DNA of 64,000 nt from Hyphomicrobium sp. 99 (GCF_000384335.2 NZ_KQ031382.1:62001-126000); one strand, 5' to 3'; counted from the stretch's first letter, positions 1 to 9,406 are shown. Notes: a model not told the origin generated them from the sequence alone. Numbers and translations are program-made.

Positions 1-582
1 GTGCGGATGAACGGCGCACCGTTGCGCCATGTGCATCCCCGCGTTGCTATCGCATTTCAGAATCCAGGCCTCCTTCCGTGGCTTTCGCTTGAACGCAACG
101 TCGCGTTCGGTCTCGACTTCAAGAGACAACCGAAACTCAACGCACTTGAACGTAGAGCGCGGGTAGATCGCGCCATCGCGGAAGTCGGGCTTGCACGCGC
201 GAGACGCCTCCATCCCGCGGCTCTTTCAGGAGGCATGGCGCAACGCACTTCGCTCGCCCGCTGCCTCGCACGCCAACCGGAAGTTCTGCTGCTCGATGAG
301 CCGTTTGGCGCGCTCGACGAGATCACGCGCGCCGACATGCAGCAGCTCCTCCTGAAGCTCGTCGACACCTTCGGAACGGCGGTCGTGCTCATAACGCACG
401 ACATAGACGAAGCCTTGCTTGTATCCGACCGCATCATCCTCCTTGGAGGATCGCCCGCTCGCGAGACGGGCCAGTGGCAGATCGATGTACCGCATCCGCG
501 CGCCGACAGGCTGACGGAACTCGGTCAGATCCGCATCGAAATCGTGAAGGCACTGCGGCTGGCGACAGTCCGAAGTCATTGA
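1..582 (+). CDS. ABC transporter ATP-binding protein, sulfonate/taurine/nitrate type (5' end cut off)
   Basis: This is the C-terminal 193 residues of an ABC ATPase that energises uptake at the cytoplasmic face of the inner membrane. The Walker A loop lies outside the window. Visible are the Q-loop (FQNPGLLPWLS), the ABC signature LSGGMAQRTSLARCL, Walker B LLLDEPFGALDE and the H-loop ITHDIDEAL. The FQ-x-LLPW and THDIDEAL forms are typical of the SsuB/TauB/NrtD group. It is followed after 23 bp by a binding protein and then a permease, so the three form one importer. The substrate cannot be read from the sequence; a sulfonate, taurine or similar anion is the family expectation. Confidence 0.93.
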   Translation: MRMNGAPLRHVHPRVAIAFQNPGLLPWLSLERNVAFGLDFKRQPKLNALERRARVDRAIAEVGLARARRLHPAALSGGMAQRTSLARCLARQPEVLLLDEPFGALDEITRADMQQLLLKLVDTFGTAVVLITHDIDEALLVSDRIILLGGSPARETGQWQIDVPHPRADRLTELGQIRIEIVKALRLATVRSH

Positions 583-605
583 ACGTTAGCTTGGGGAGAA
601 GATCC

Positions 606-1790
606 ATGAACGAGGACTATTTCTCACGTCGCGACATACTAAGACTTTCTGCATTGCTGACCGCAGCCGGTGCGCTGCCGTTTCTCGATGCCTTCAACGG
701 GCGCGCGCTGGCGGCCGATGAACCTTTGAAGATCGGCTATCTCCCGATCACGGATGCGACCCCCTTGCTCGTCGCACATGCTAATGGCCTCTTCGAAGCC
801 GAAGGCATCAACGCCGAAAAGCCGGTGCTGTTCAGGAGCTGGGCACAGCTCGCTGAGGCTTTCATCGCGGGCCAAGTCAACACCGTGCACGTGCTGTCGC
901 CGATTGCGGTCTGGGCGCGTTACAGCAGCAAGGTGCCAGCCAAAATCGTTGCCTGGAACCACACGGGGGGTTCAGCGCTGACTGTCGGCAAAGACATCCA
1001 ATCCGTGAAGGATTTGGGTGGGAAGACGGTAGCCATTCCGTTCTGGTATTCGATCCACAACGTCGTCTTGCAGGAACTTCTGCGGGCAAACGGATTGACC
1101 CCCGTTACGAAGAAGGCGGCCCTCGCACCGAATGAGGTCGGACTCGTCATCCTGGCGCCGTCCGACATGGTGCCGGCGCTCGCGGCGAAGCAGATTGCCG
1201 GCTACACCGTTGCAGAACCCTTCAACGCCGCCGGCGAAGCTCTTGGCGTCGGCAAAGTCCTGCGCTTCACCAGTGACGTCTGGAAAGATCATGCCTGCTG
1301 CGTCGTGCTTCTGCACGAGCGCAATCTGAAGGAACGTCCCGAGTGGTCGCAGAAGGTCGTAAACGCCATCGTCAAGGCGCAGATCTGGACACGCGCCAAT
1401 AGGTTGGAGACCGCAAAACTTCTATCGAAGGACGGCGCGAACAAATACACGCCCCACGCGGTTCCAGTATTGGAAAAAGTTCTGGCCCCGACTCAAGCCG
1501 ACATTACTGGCTATCTCGCATCAGGTGCGATCGTCCACAAGGACTGGACCGATCAGCGGATCGATTTTCAGCCCTATCCCTATCCGAGCTACACGGAAGA
1601 ACTCATCCGCTTCCTCAAGAAGACGCAGATCGAGGGCGACAGGAGCTTCCTGGACAACCTCGATCCGGCCTTCGCCGCAAAGGATCTTGTCGACGACAGC
1701 TTCGTGAAGACCGCGATCAACGCAAACGGTGGCCTCGCGGCCTTCGGCTTGCCAGACGGTTTCGAACGTAAGGAAGTGATCGTCACTTGA
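606..1790 (+). CDS. ABC transporter substrate-binding protein, SsuA/NMT1-like, Tat-exported
   Basis: A 394-residue periplasmic binding protein delivering substrate to the adjoining permease. The start is the ATG behind a GGGGAG ribosome site; a longer in-frame extension would run into the ATPase gene. The N-terminus has a twin-arginine signal (SRRDILRLS, residues 7-15), a hydrophobic stretch and a likely cut after ALA, so export is probably by Tat in folded form. The body has the NMT1/SsuA pattern (KIGYLPITDATPLLVAHANG near the start, VAEPFNAAGEALG in the middle). The family binds sulfonates, nitrate, taurine or thiamine precursors; which one applies here is unknown. It overlaps the permease start by 4 bp, indicating translational coupling. 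Confidence 0.9.
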   Translation: MNEDYFSRRDILRLSALLTAAGALPFLDAFNGRALAADEPLKIGYLPITDATPLLVAHANGLFEAEGINAEKPVLFRSWAQLAEAFIAGQVNTVHVLSPIAVWARYSSKVPAKIVAWNHTGGSALTVGKDIQSVKDLGGKTVAIPFWYSIHNVVLQELLRANGLTPVTKKAALAPNEVGLVILAPSDMVPALAAKQIAGYTVAEPFNAAGEALGVGKVLRFTSDVWKDHACCVVLLHERNLKERPEWSQKVVNAIVKAQIWTRANRLETAKLLSKDGANKYTPHAVPVLEKVLAPTQADITGYLASGAIVHKDWTDQRIDFQPYPYPSYTEELIRFLKKTQIEGDRSFLDNLDPAFAAKDLVDDSFVKTAINANGGLAAFGLPDGFERKEVIVT

Positions 1791-2614
1791 GCGACGCGGT
1801 TAGCAAACTTACCTTGTCCCACACCGATCCCTCTCGCGAAGGCGTAAAGCCTTCGCGCAGCAATCTTGTAAAGGCGAGACCGTTCCTCGGTGTGATTGGT
1901 CTCGCGATCCTCATCGGAGCCTGGTGGGCCTCGATCCACTTTCTGGCCGAGCCTGACGGGCTTGCCGAGCGTTTCTCTCCCTCGGCTACTTTTGCCAGCC
2001 TCGTTGCTCTGCTTACGAATTCCGATCTCCTCATTCACATCGAAGTCAGTCTCAAACGCATCTCTGTCGGATTGGGCCTGGCGCTCCTGATCGGCGTTCC
2101 CGTGGGTCTCATCGTCGGAATAAGCCGGACAGCGGAATCCGCCACTTCGATCTCCTTCCAGTTCCTGCGAATGATTTCACCGCTGTCGTGGATGCCTATC
2201 GCCGTCATGGCGCTCGGAGTCGGCGATTACCCAATCTATTTCCTTCTAACGTTCGCGGCAGTATGGCCCATACTGCTGAACACGTCGGCTGGCGTGCGCA
2301 GCCTCGATCCGGCGTGGCTCCAGCTTTCCAAGAGTCTTGCTGCCACTCCAACGGAGACCTTGCTTCACGTCATTCTTCCGGGTGTCCTCGGTCATGTCTT
2401 GACCGGAATTCGCCTCGCGATCGGCATCCTATGGATCGTGCTCGTACCCTGTGAAATGCTCGGCGTCTCCGCCGGTCTCGGCTACTTCATTCTCGATACT
2501 CGCGACCGCCTCGCCTATTCAGAGCTGACGGCCGTCGTCCTAGTCATCGGCTTTCTGGGCTTCCTACTGGATTGGGCAGCCCGCTCGCTGCACCGGGTCT
2601 GGTCGCCCGGATGA
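1787..2614 (+). CDS. ABC transporter permease, SsuC/TauC-like
   Basis: A 275-residue inner-membrane permease (BPD_transp_1 fold) with about six hydrophobic segments. The EAA-type coupling region is recognisable around LAATPTETLLHVILPGVLGHVLTGIRLAIG, where the family shows A-x(3)-G-A-x(6)-LP-x(2)-P-x-I-x-x-G. Translation probably starts at the TTG overlapping the stop codon of the binding-protein gene (TTGA), a normal arrangement for coupled ABC genes. It completes the importer begun by the two genes before it. The N-terminal 30 residues are polar and could be an artefact of a start placed too early. Confidence 0.9.
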   Translation: MSDAVSKLTLSHTDPSREGVKPSRSNLVKARPFLGVIGLAILIGAWWASIHFLAEPDGLAERFSPSATFASLVALLTNSDLLIHIEVSLKRISVGLGLALLIGVPVGLIVGISRTAESATSISFQFLRMISPLSWMPIAVMALGVGDYPIYFLLTFAAVWPILLNTSAGVRSLDPAWLQLSKSLAATPTETLLHVILPGVLGHVLTGIRLAIGILWIVLVPCEMLGVSAGLGYFILDTRDRLAYSELTAVVLVIGFLGFLLDWAARSLHRVWSPG

Positions 2615-3039
2615 ACAGCGGATCGCGCGCGTGGCGTCGATCAGCACCAGCCAGCCCCCGCGCGAGGGGAGCTTCGTACAATTCTCCACTCATCCCTCGC
2701 CTTCCCTTCCAGATGGATCTCCATGACGATCAGTCGTTATCGTCTAGGAAACGTTCGTCTTGCCAGTCTCGTCCGACTTCCAAAAGGTGTGCGTCATTTG
2801 CAGAGGTCCGACTTCTGGAAAAGCCGGAAGTAATATTGCCCAGAGATTAAGCGCAATTTTTCATCATATGGCGCACCCAGACATTGCAATTTGCGCTGGA
2901 GCGCACCGAGCGATTCCATCTAGAGCGCTTCTTCACTCAGCCTTTCGTATGATACTTCGAGCCAAACGTACGATACCTGCCCCAAGGGTCATTTCTTAAG
3001 TCACCTTGGGTTCGTTCGTTTTCACTCTGGAGGAATTCT
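2615..3039. other. Intergenic region with the promoter side of the hydrolase gene
   Basis: About 425 bp without a convincing gene. It contains two near copies of a TCCGACTTC-type 9-mer (about 2769 and 2808) and ends in AT-rich DNA with an AGGAGG-like site (CTGGAGGAATTC) just before the ATG at 3040. No terminator with a clear stem was seen after the permease. Confidence 0.4.
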
Positions 3040-3896
3040 ATGAGCACTGTCACGACAAAAGACGGCGTCGAAATTTACTACAAGGATTGGGGTCCCAAGG
3101 ATGCTCAGCCAATCATGTTCCATCATGGCTGGCCGCTATCGAGTGACGATTGGGACGCTCAATTGCTGTTCTTCGTTGCAAACGGCTTTCGTGTTGTTGC
3201 TCACGACCGTCGCGGCCATGGCCGCTCGAGCCAGGTCAGCGACGGCCATGACATGGATCATTATGCGGCAGACGCATCCGCCGTTGCCGAACATCTCGAT
3301 CTGCGCAACGCCGTTCACATCGGTCATTCGACCGGCGGCGGCGAAGTTGCTCGCTATGTCGCCCGCTACGGACAGCCTCAGGGGCGCGTAGCCAAAGCCG
3401 TCCTCGTTAGCGCCGTTCCGCCGTTGATGGTAAAGACGCCTGCGAATCCTGGCGGCACGCCGATCGAAGTGTTCGACGGCTTCCGCCAAGCGCTCGCTGC
3501 CAATCGTGCGCAATTTTTCCTCGACGTTGCTTCGGGCCCCTTCTACGGCTTCAACCGTCCAGGCGCGAAGGTCTCGCAAGGCGTGATCGAAAATTGGTGG
3601 CGCCAAGGCATGATTGGTGGCGCCAAGGCATGATCGGAGGCGCCAAAGCGCACTATGAGGGCATCAAGGCCTTCTCAGAGACTGACCAGACGGAAGACCT
3701 CAAGTCGATCGACGTTCCGACGCTCGTCATGCACGGTGACGATGACCAGATCGTTCCGATTGACGATTCTTCGCTGCTTTCGGTGAAGCTATTGAAGAAC
3801 GGCACGCTGAAGGTCTATCCGGGCTTCTCGCATGGCATGCTCACGGTCAATGCGGACGTGATCAATCAGGATCTGCTGGCCTTCGTGAAGGGCTAA
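3040..3896 (+). pseudogene. Non-haem chloroperoxidase-type alpha/beta hydrolase, frameshifted by a 20-bp tandem duplication
   Basis: An alpha/beta hydrolase of the chloroperoxidase/esterase family (cofactor-free haloperoxidase or perhydrolase activity in relatives). The first frame encodes residues 1-197 and stops at 3631-3633; the rest continues in another frame to 3896. Removing one copy of the duplicated 20 bp at 3593-3632 gives an uninterrupted 278-residue protein, the normal family length. All catalytic elements are then present: oxyanion region HHGWPLS, nucleophile Ser97 in GHSTGG, acid in HGDDDQIVP and histidine in FSHGM. A strong CTGGAGGA ribosome site precedes the ATG. As written the gene cannot make the whole enzyme; either it is a fresh mutation or a sequencing/assembly artefact. 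Confidence 0.85.
3593..3632 (+). repeat. 20-bp perfect tandem duplication causing the frameshift
   Basis: The unit ATTGGTGGCGCCAAGGCATG occurs twice without a gap (3593-3612 and 3613-3632), and a third partial, diverged copy follows (ATCGGAGGCGCCAAAGC). The extra 20 bp shift the frame; deleting either copy restores it. The unit contains the self-complementary core TGGCGCCA, which may promote slippage. Confidence 0.95.
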
Positions 3897-3915
3897 ACGA
3901 TCGGCGGCTGACTTT

Positions 3916-3947
3916 AGGAGGGCGGCTCGTCTGCCCTCCTCGTTTTC
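3916..3947 (+). terminator. Rho-independent terminator after the hydrolase gene
   Basis: An 8-bp perfect stem AGGAGGGC / GCCCTCCT (3916-3923 with 3933-3940) with a 9-nt loop, followed by CGTTTTC. It sits 20 bp past the hydrolase stop codon. Confidence 0.8.
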
Positions 3948-4986
3948 AATCACCCTCGTAGCTCGCACCACGGCGCATGTTCGCGCCCCTGTCTATCAGA
4001 CCCGCCGCTTAAAATTTGACCATTCGTTCTTCAGCCATGCTGTGCCCTTGGGGACGATGCTGCTGAATGCTGCAAATTTGCCCCTGAGTACACATCAGCC
4101 TGACACCATATTCACGCGCCGGGAAGCCGTATGGCCGCCGAGCAGAGGACCAAATTTCCGACCCTAAAGTTTCGGAGTTTCCCGCACACCGACGGGATCG
4201 CGACGGACTGTTCACCGATGGAGAACGCTCGGCCATTTCTTATCGAGCGTGCCCCCGTCTCGCCGAGAGCTTTATTACCGGCGCATTATTTGGGGTCGGC
4301 GACACGCTTGCACGAGCCTGCCTCAGCAATTGCTGCCGCAGCCGGAATTCTGCTGGTGCTGCTGGCACTGTCGGTCGAGTAGACGCAATCTTGGATGACT
4401 CGGAAATTCCACGGATCTGAGATGGGCCTTCTTGCCTTGAGCGACTCCCCCTTCGTTCATGCGGAGACCGATGAGTCGGAAAATGCGAAGCGAGCTTTTA
4501 TCGTCGAGAGCAGATTTCACGTGTGCTTTTTGTGGCGGCGCCGCCACAACATTCTACTCAAATGCGCAACAGCATTCTCAGTGCACGGCAGACACCAACA
4601 ACGCGTTGCGACCGAAAGCGATTTGCAATGCATGAAATCGAAACAAGATTTCCAACATAAGGATCGGCGGCGACGTTAAGCCAGAAAAACGCCGGCTTCG
4701 ACATTCCGCTTTGATTGCTTCCGCAATATGGAAACCGCAGAAACCGCTGTCACGCCGTTATTCCACTTTTGGTTCTATAGAAAGAACCAGCGCATTCCTA
4801 TGTGTTGGAATTAATCTCATTTCATATCCGATTTTGCCTCAGCTTTATTCACCCTCCATCGGGCCTACCCGGCGGTGATCGGCACTCAGGGGGAGGTGCC
4901 GCTCTAGCCGGCTGATCTCACCTCGCAACCGGGAGGTGGACGTCATGCGGCTCCGAGTAATCAGTTTTTACCTTGGAGGTATTGGA
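3948..4986. other. Long non-coding stretch upstream of the porin
   Basis: About 1 kb between the terminator and the porin start. Short open frames exist on both strands (for example 4009-4236 minus, 4131-4382 plus, 4395-4679 plus), but none has a ribosome site, a recognisable domain or a normal composition. The last 250 bp are AT-rich in part and probably hold the porin promoter and a long leader; the leader includes GGGAGGTG-containing segments near 4890 and 4930 facing a CTCACCTCG segment that could pair with them. Confidence 0.4.
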
Positions 4987-6360
4987 ATGTTCGGGGGGAC
5001 TTACAAACGAGCGGGCTTCGCAGCCGGCGTCGCTGCGGCGGGATTGGCGCTTGCAGGCACCGCGCCTGCGTCAGCTGCAGATCTTGGGGGCAATTGCTGC
5101 GCTGACCTCGAAGAACGCGTCGCTGAACTCGAGGCGACGACGGCCCGTAAGGGTAACCGCAAAGTGTCGCTCACGGTCTCGGGCTTCGTCAACGAAGCCC
5201 TCCTCGGCTGGGACGATGGACGCGAGCGCAACGCTTATGTCGTGACCAACGAAACGGCGCAGGATCGCGTACGCTTCCTCGGCCAGGCCGAAATTACAAA
5301 AGGCTGGACCGCAGGCTACCTGCTTGAACTCGGTCTGCGCGGTGCTCGCGAAGACCGCGTAAATCAAAATGGCCCAGGCAGCGATAATGGCGTCAGCGTT
5401 CGCCACAGCGCCTGGTACCTCGCCGGTAAAGAGTACGGCAAGGTTTGGGTTGGCCAAACGTCGGACGCGGCCGACGGCATCACCGAGATCAACCTCGCCA
5501 ACACCAACCACTTCGCCTACTCGAACAGCTGGGGCAACACCTTCGGCGATGGTGGTTCCGGCTTCTTCGTTCGGCAAAAGAACGGAACGTTGAGCAGCGT
5601 GAAATACGGCCAGTTCGTTGCACCAGGTGCCCAGCAGGCGAACCCGGGTGAAGGCCACCGCTTCAACGTCGTCAAGTATGAATCGCCAACGATCGCCGGC
5701 TTCACCGCATCAGCCTCATGGGGCGAAGACGATATCTGGAACGTTGCCTTGCGATATGCAGGCGAGTATTCCGGCTTCAAGCTGGCCGGCGGCGTTGCAT
5801 ACACGCAGTCCAACGACGTCACGACCCCCGATCATGTCTCAGGGGTTCAGCGTGGCGTCGGAGACACGAGCGAGATCGGCCTTAGCGGATCGATTCTGCA
5901 TGTTGAAACCGGCCTTTACGCATCCGGTGCATATGGCAGGCTTCATGACGCAGGCCTCGATAACCTCTATGGCCGCGACGTCGACGAAGAAACCAACTTC
6001 TGGACCCTCCAGGCTGGTATCGAACGCAAGTTCCTTCCGATCGGCAAGACGACGATCTTCGGTGAGTACTACCAGCTTGATCGTGGCGCCGGTTTTACGA
6101 CGAGTTCCTCGACTAGCGTAAGCTCGAGACTCAACGTCTCCTCATTGTTCACTTCAGGAACGTGGTATGCCGACAACTCACAGATCCGCGGTTGGAGCAT
6201 CGGCCTGAACCAAAACCTGAGCGAAGTGGTCGACCTCTACATCGATTACAAACACGTTCAGCTCGACGTCACTGGTGTCAACGCGACCGGAACGGCAACG
6301 GCCAAAGCGAACCTCGACGACATTCAGTTCATCACGGCTGGTGCACAGATCAAGTTTTGA
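4987..6360 (+). CDS. Outer-membrane porin (alphaproteobacterial porin family)
   Basis: A 457-residue outer-membrane porin for passive diffusion of small solutes. The chosen ATG has TTGGAGG 7 nt upstream; an earlier in-frame start would add 17 residues without a better site. A signal peptide (to about residue 31, cut after PASA) is followed by a short coiled coil (DLEERVAELEATT), the usual periplasmic or trimer-stabilising segment of this family, and then beta-strands ending in a terminal aromatic (AGAQIKF), the outer-membrane assembly signal. It is monocistronic, with a strong terminator behind it. Confidence 0.92.
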   Translation: MFGGTYKRAGFAAGVAAAGLALAGTAPASAADLGGNCCADLEERVAELEATTARKGNRKVSLTVSGFVNEALLGWDDGRERNAYVVTNETAQDRVRFLGQAEITKGWTAGYLLELGLRGAREDRVNQNGPGSDNGVSVRHSAWYLAGKEYGKVWVGQTSDAADGITEINLANTNHFAYSNSWGNTFGDGGSGFFVRQKNGTLSSVKYGQFVAPGAQQANPGEGHRFNVVKYESPTIAGFTASASWGEDDIWNVALRYAGEYSGFKLAGGVAYTQSNDVTTPDHVSGVQRGVGDTSEIGLSGSILHVETGLYASGAYGRLHDAGLDNLYGRDVDEETNFWTLQAGIERKFLPIGKTTIFGEYYQLDRGAGFTTSSSTSVSSRLNVSSLFTSGTWYADNSQIRGWSIGLNQNLSEVVDLYIDYKHVQLDVTGVNATGTATAKANLDDIQFITAGAQIKF

Positions 6361-6417
6361 TCGCAAGAGGAATGGCCTCTTCACCCCGTCTAGGCCATTC
6401 GCTTGATGTGATCTAAC

Positions 6418-6460
6418 GAGAGGGCCGCGTCTTCGACAGACGCGGCCCTCTCACTTTCTC
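6418..6460 (+). terminator. Rho-independent terminator of the porin gene
   Basis: A 14-bp perfect stem (6418-6431 with 6439-6452; arm GAGAGGGCCGCGTC) with a 7-nt loop, followed by ACTTTCTC. On the minus strand it lies just past the end of the small secreted-protein gene, so it may serve both. Confidence 0.85.
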
Positions 6461-6481
6461 AAAATATGCGCGGGCGCAAGT

Positions 6482-6769
6482 TCAGCTGCCGTTTTCGCGC
6501 ATCGTATCCCAGAAATCGACGGTCGCCTCGCGGAGCGTGCCCTTGCAATCGCGACCGCAATCGATCGCGGTGCCGTGATGAAGAACGAGCTTCTTGCCCT
6601 CGCGCCCTGATCTCAGGCCAGCCGTGTAACAGCCATTTCCATATCGGCTGCACGCCGTCACTGATCCGTCGGGGCTATATGCATGAGCCCTTTGCCCGGC
6701 CGCGGCTGGGAGAGCACCGAGCGCCAAGAGCGCAAATGACACCGTGAAAGGGAGAAAATTCCGCTTCAT
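6482..6769 (-). CDS. Small secreted protein of unknown function (four cysteines)
   Basis: A 95-residue protein with a clear signal peptide (MKRNFLPFTVSFALLALGALPAAAG, cut near residue 25) and about 70 mature residues holding four Cys, enough for two disulfides (ACSRYGNGCYTAGL and DCGRDCKG). A strong AAGGAGGCGAC site precedes the ATG. No family was recognised. It is divergent from the CysB-like regulator and convergent with the porin. Confidence 0.75.
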   Translation of the reverse strand: MKRNFLPFTVSFALLALGALPAAAGQRAHAYSPDGSVTACSRYGNGCYTAGLRSGREGKKLVLHHGTAIDCGRDCKGTLREATVDFWDTMRENGS

Positions 6770-7103
6770 TAGTCGCCTCCTTCGTTATCACTTTTTCTGC
6801 AAAGCTTATTACAAAGTAGGCACTAAGCAAATTCCAACAAGTGCAAAACTTCGGGAATACCCAAATCCAACATAGTGGTTGGAAATCTGATTTATCGTCT
6901 CATCAGATCGAGGCGCAACGCGAGCTTGTTTACACCTGATATTGCTTCGAAATTCCCCGAGCGAATATCAAAAGAAGAAGAAGTTCATTGGTTTAGACGG
7001 CAAAGATCATAACTTGTGACATGGGACCAATACCGAGATTGCAGACCATTCGTGATCGCCAGGGGTGGTGGCTGAGTGTGGCGGACGAAAAGCGCGAGGG
7101 GCG
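6770..7103. other. Divergent intergenic region, AT-rich
   Basis: About 330 bp between the small secreted-protein gene and the CysB-like regulator, noticeably richer in A+T than its flanks and so the probable site of both promoters. No gene, hairpin or convincing operator was identified by eye. Confidence 0.4.
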
Positions 7104-8108
7104 ATGAACTTCCAACAGTTGCGAATTCTCCGAGAAACAATTCGGTACAAGTTCAATATAACGGACGTGGCGAATGCTATATTCGCCTCGCAGTCGGGCG
7201 TCAGCAAGCAGATCAGGGAGCTTGAGGAAGAGCTCGGATCTCCTCTCTTCGTCCGTCGCGGCAAGCGCCTTCTCGGCCTGACTGATCTCGGCGCCAACGT
7301 CGCCCGAATAGCGGAGCGCGTTCTCTTCGAAGCAGACAACATCAAGCAGGCCGCCGCGCAGTTTGCGATACAGGATCAAGGCGTTCTGCAGGTTGCGACG
7401 ACGCATACGCAAGCACGCTACGCACTTCCCGACATCGTCGTGAAATTCAAGCAGAGCTTTCCCGGGGTTCGGCTCGACTTACGTCAGGCAAATCCGAAGG
7501 ACATCGCCTCGCTCGTCCTCGCTGGCGACGCCGATATCGGAATAGCAACCGACGTTTTTGGTGACATCGACGAGATCCTCACATTTCCATTCTATGCGTG
7601 GAGTCACATCGTCGTAGCACCGGTCGGACACCCCTTGGTGGGCCGCAAAGCCGTTACTCTCAATGAACTTGCCCAGTATCCGATCATCACCTACGAAACC
7701 GGAATCACAGGGCGCCCGCGCATCGACGAAGCCTTCGAAAACGCCAACGTCATACCGCAAATTACGATGACCGCTCTCGATGCCGACGTCATCAAGGCAT
7801 ATGTCGCCTCTGGATTGGGCATCGGGTTTATCGCGCCCATGGCCTACGATGCCGCGCGCGATGCAGGACTACGCGTAATCGAATGCGCCGAGCCAATCGC
7901 GCCCAGCACGACAAGCCTCGCCATCCGCCGTGGACGCCTGCAGAGAGGTTATGTCTACCGGTTCATCGAGCTCTGCGCTCCGCATCTCACCGAAAACGAT
8001 ATTCGCGACGCCGAGTTGCTGACCGGCGACGAGCACCTGAAGCGCGGGCGTCCGTTCACACATACCGACCTGATTTACTGGAATCGTGATCAGGCCCTCA
8101 CGGCCTGA
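7104..8108 (+). CDS. LysR-family transcriptional regulator, CysB/Cbl-like
   Basis: A 334-residue LysR regulator of the CysB subgroup, which senses sulfur status through O-acetylserine, sulfate or APS. The start ATG (MNFQQLRILRETI) lies behind GAGGGGC; the frame extends upstream but only the MNFQQL start matches the family N-terminus. The helix-turn-helix (DVANAIFASQSGVSKQIRELEEELG) is at about residues 18-43. CysB hallmarks are the N-terminal MNFQQLRI and the effector-domain segments THTQARYALP and ITYETGITGR. It converges on the ABC/flavoprotein operon ending at 8166, so it is the obvious candidate regulator of that operon. Confidence 0.92.
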   Translation: MNFQQLRILRETIRYKFNITDVANAIFASQSGVSKQIRELEEELGSPLFVRRGKRLLGLTDLGANVARIAERVLFEADNIKQAAAQFAIQDQGVLQVATTHTQARYALPDIVVKFKQSFPGVRLDLRQANPKDIASLVLAGDADIGIATDVFGDIDEILTFPFYAWSHIVVAPVGHPLVGRKAVTLNELAQYPIITYETGITGRPRIDEAFENANVIPQITMTALDADVIKAYVASGLGIGFIAPMAYDAARDAGLRVIECAEPIAPSTTSLAIRRGRLQRGYVYRFIELCAPHLTENDIRDAELLTGDEHLKRGRPFTHTDLIYWNRDQALTA

Positions 8109-8165
8109 TGCGTTCCGCGAAAAACACTTGAGGGTTCCCAAGCAGACAGACCGGCGCCGGCTCTA

Positions 8166-9119
8166 TCAATCGAGCCGGCTGAGCGCCCAACGCACGTTCT
8201 TTCGAACGTCGGCATCGATGTCGTCAGCAGCCTTTTCGAGATAAGGGCGGGCTTCGCTGGCTCTCAATTCTCCGAGTGCTGCGGCGGCTTCCTTGCGCAT
8301 GTTAGGCTGGGGATGCGTGAGACTCTTGGCGATGGCGAGTGCGCCAGATCGAACCTTCAGCGCCGCCAAACTTCGAATGGCTTTGAGCCTGACTTGCCAG
8401 AACTCATCTTCGAGACTCGCAACAAGCGCGTCTTTGGCAGACGCACCACCGGGACTTCGGCCAAGCGCCTCCGCGGCTATCTCTCGGACCGACCATTCAG
8501 CGTCGCCAAGAGCGCGTGCAATCACGTCCGAGGACGACGGCGCCTGAGAGAACGCGAGGGCATTGATCGCCGCTCTTCGAACCGTCGCGTTGACATCGCC
8601 CGCAGCCGAGCGAAGCGCAGGAACGGATTCCTCCAGCTTCAAAAATCCGATCACACCCACGGCTTGTATGCGAACCGATGCATCGGGATATTGCAGGGCC
8701 TCCAGCGCAGGCTTCAATGCCTCCGGGCGCCTCAACTCCTTGAGCGCGCGCAACGCCGCTTCTTTGACGAAGGCCGACGCATGGTCGACGAAGGGCAGGA
8801 TGACATCCGCGCTGCCCGGATCTTTGAGTTCCGCCAAACTTTCGGCAGCGGCTTGCGCAACGGCTGGCTCGGAGTCCGTCAACGCCTTGGTGAGAGCGTT
8901 CGCTGCCTCAACACCGTCGAATGATCCGAGTGCCGACGCCACCTGCTGGCGGATACCGGAATCAGGATCATTCAGTGCCGAGGAAAGCAAGTGGACAGCA
9001 TCCGGCAATCCAGAATCAGCGAGCGCCAAAACTGCGACGCGACGTTCTCCCGCGTCGGTGGAACGCAGCGCCTCAGCAAGTTCATCCAGATCAGCGGTGT
9101 CTTCGAAAATGCCTGCCAT
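8166..9119 (-). CDS. HEAT-repeat protein
   Basis: A 317-residue protein made almost wholly of HEAT/PBS-lyase-like repeats of about 31 residues (for example DPDSGIRQQVASALGSF, DSEPAVAQAAAESLAEL, DAEWSVREIAAEALG, DEFWQVRLKAIRSLAAL), about nine units. Such solenoids act as docking or assembly proteins. It has no signal peptide and no enzymatic motif. It is the last gene of the operon from 14373 downward, 22 bp after the ferredoxin gene, so it is probably an assembly or scaffold partner of the flavoprotein/ferredoxin pair; that role is inferred from position. Confidence 0.85.
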   Translation of the reverse strand: MAGIFEDTADLDELAEALRSTDAGERRVAVLALADSGLPDAVHLLSSALNDPDSGIRQQVASALGSFDGVEAANALTKALTDSEPAVAQAAAESLAELKDPGSADVILPFVDHASAFVKEAALRALKELRRPEALKPALEALQYPDASVRIQAVGVIGFLKLEESVPALRSAAGDVNATVRRAAINALAFSQAPSSSDVIARALGDAEWSVREIAAEALGRSPGGASAKDALVASLEDEFWQVRLKAIRSLAALKVRSGALAIAKSLTHPQPNMRKEAAAALGELRASEARPYLEKAADDIDADVRKNVRWALSRLD

Positions 9120-9141
9120 CGCTTGCCGCGCACGCTCCCGA

Positions 9142-9375
9142 TTATTTGAGAAGAAAAGGAATGTTCACTGTCAGCGCCGCCGTCGGGCAGTCGCACTGAC
9201 ATGGCAGGCAGTACCAGCATTCGTCGTAAGCCATGTATGCTTTATTCGTCATCTCGCTGATCCGCAGCACGTCAAGCGGACAGACGTCGACGCAAACAGT
9301 GCACCCCTTGTCTGCAATACACTTCTCGTTATCGACGACGACTGGAACGCTCGTCGGCGTATTTGCCAGCGGCAT
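9142..9375 (-). CDS. Two-[4Fe-4S] ferredoxin, AprB-like
   Basis: A 77-residue iron-sulfur protein. The ATG with AAGGGAG upstream gives the protein beginning MPLANTPT; a longer frame would overlap the flavoprotein gene. Two cluster motifs are visible: C-x5-C-x2-C-x3-CP (CIADKGCTVCVDVCP) and C-x2-C-x2-C-x3-CP (CWYCLPCQCDCP). The spacing resembles the beta subunit of adenylylsulfate reductase, though this protein lacks the C-terminal tail of true AprB. It should pass electrons to or from the flavoprotein encoded 31 bp upstream in the same operon. Confidence 0.88.
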   Translation of the reverse strand: MPLANTPTSVPVVVDNEKCIADKGCTVCVDVCPLDVLRISEMTNKAYMAYDECWYCLPCQCDCPTAALTVNIPFLLK

Positions 9376-9406
9376 GATGAACTCCCTTGAAACTCCGATA
9401 AAGCGG

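Noticed and set aside
4009..4679. Several open frames of 74-94 codons on both strands upstream of the porin
   Set aside because: No ribosome sites, no domains, mutually overlapping, and composition unlike neighbouring genes.
8313..9390. Two long plus-strand frames of 200 and 275 codons opposite the HEAT-repeat and ferredoxin genes
   Set aside because: Ser/Arg/Ala-rich antisense shadows; the minus-strand frames carry clear repeats and cluster motifs.
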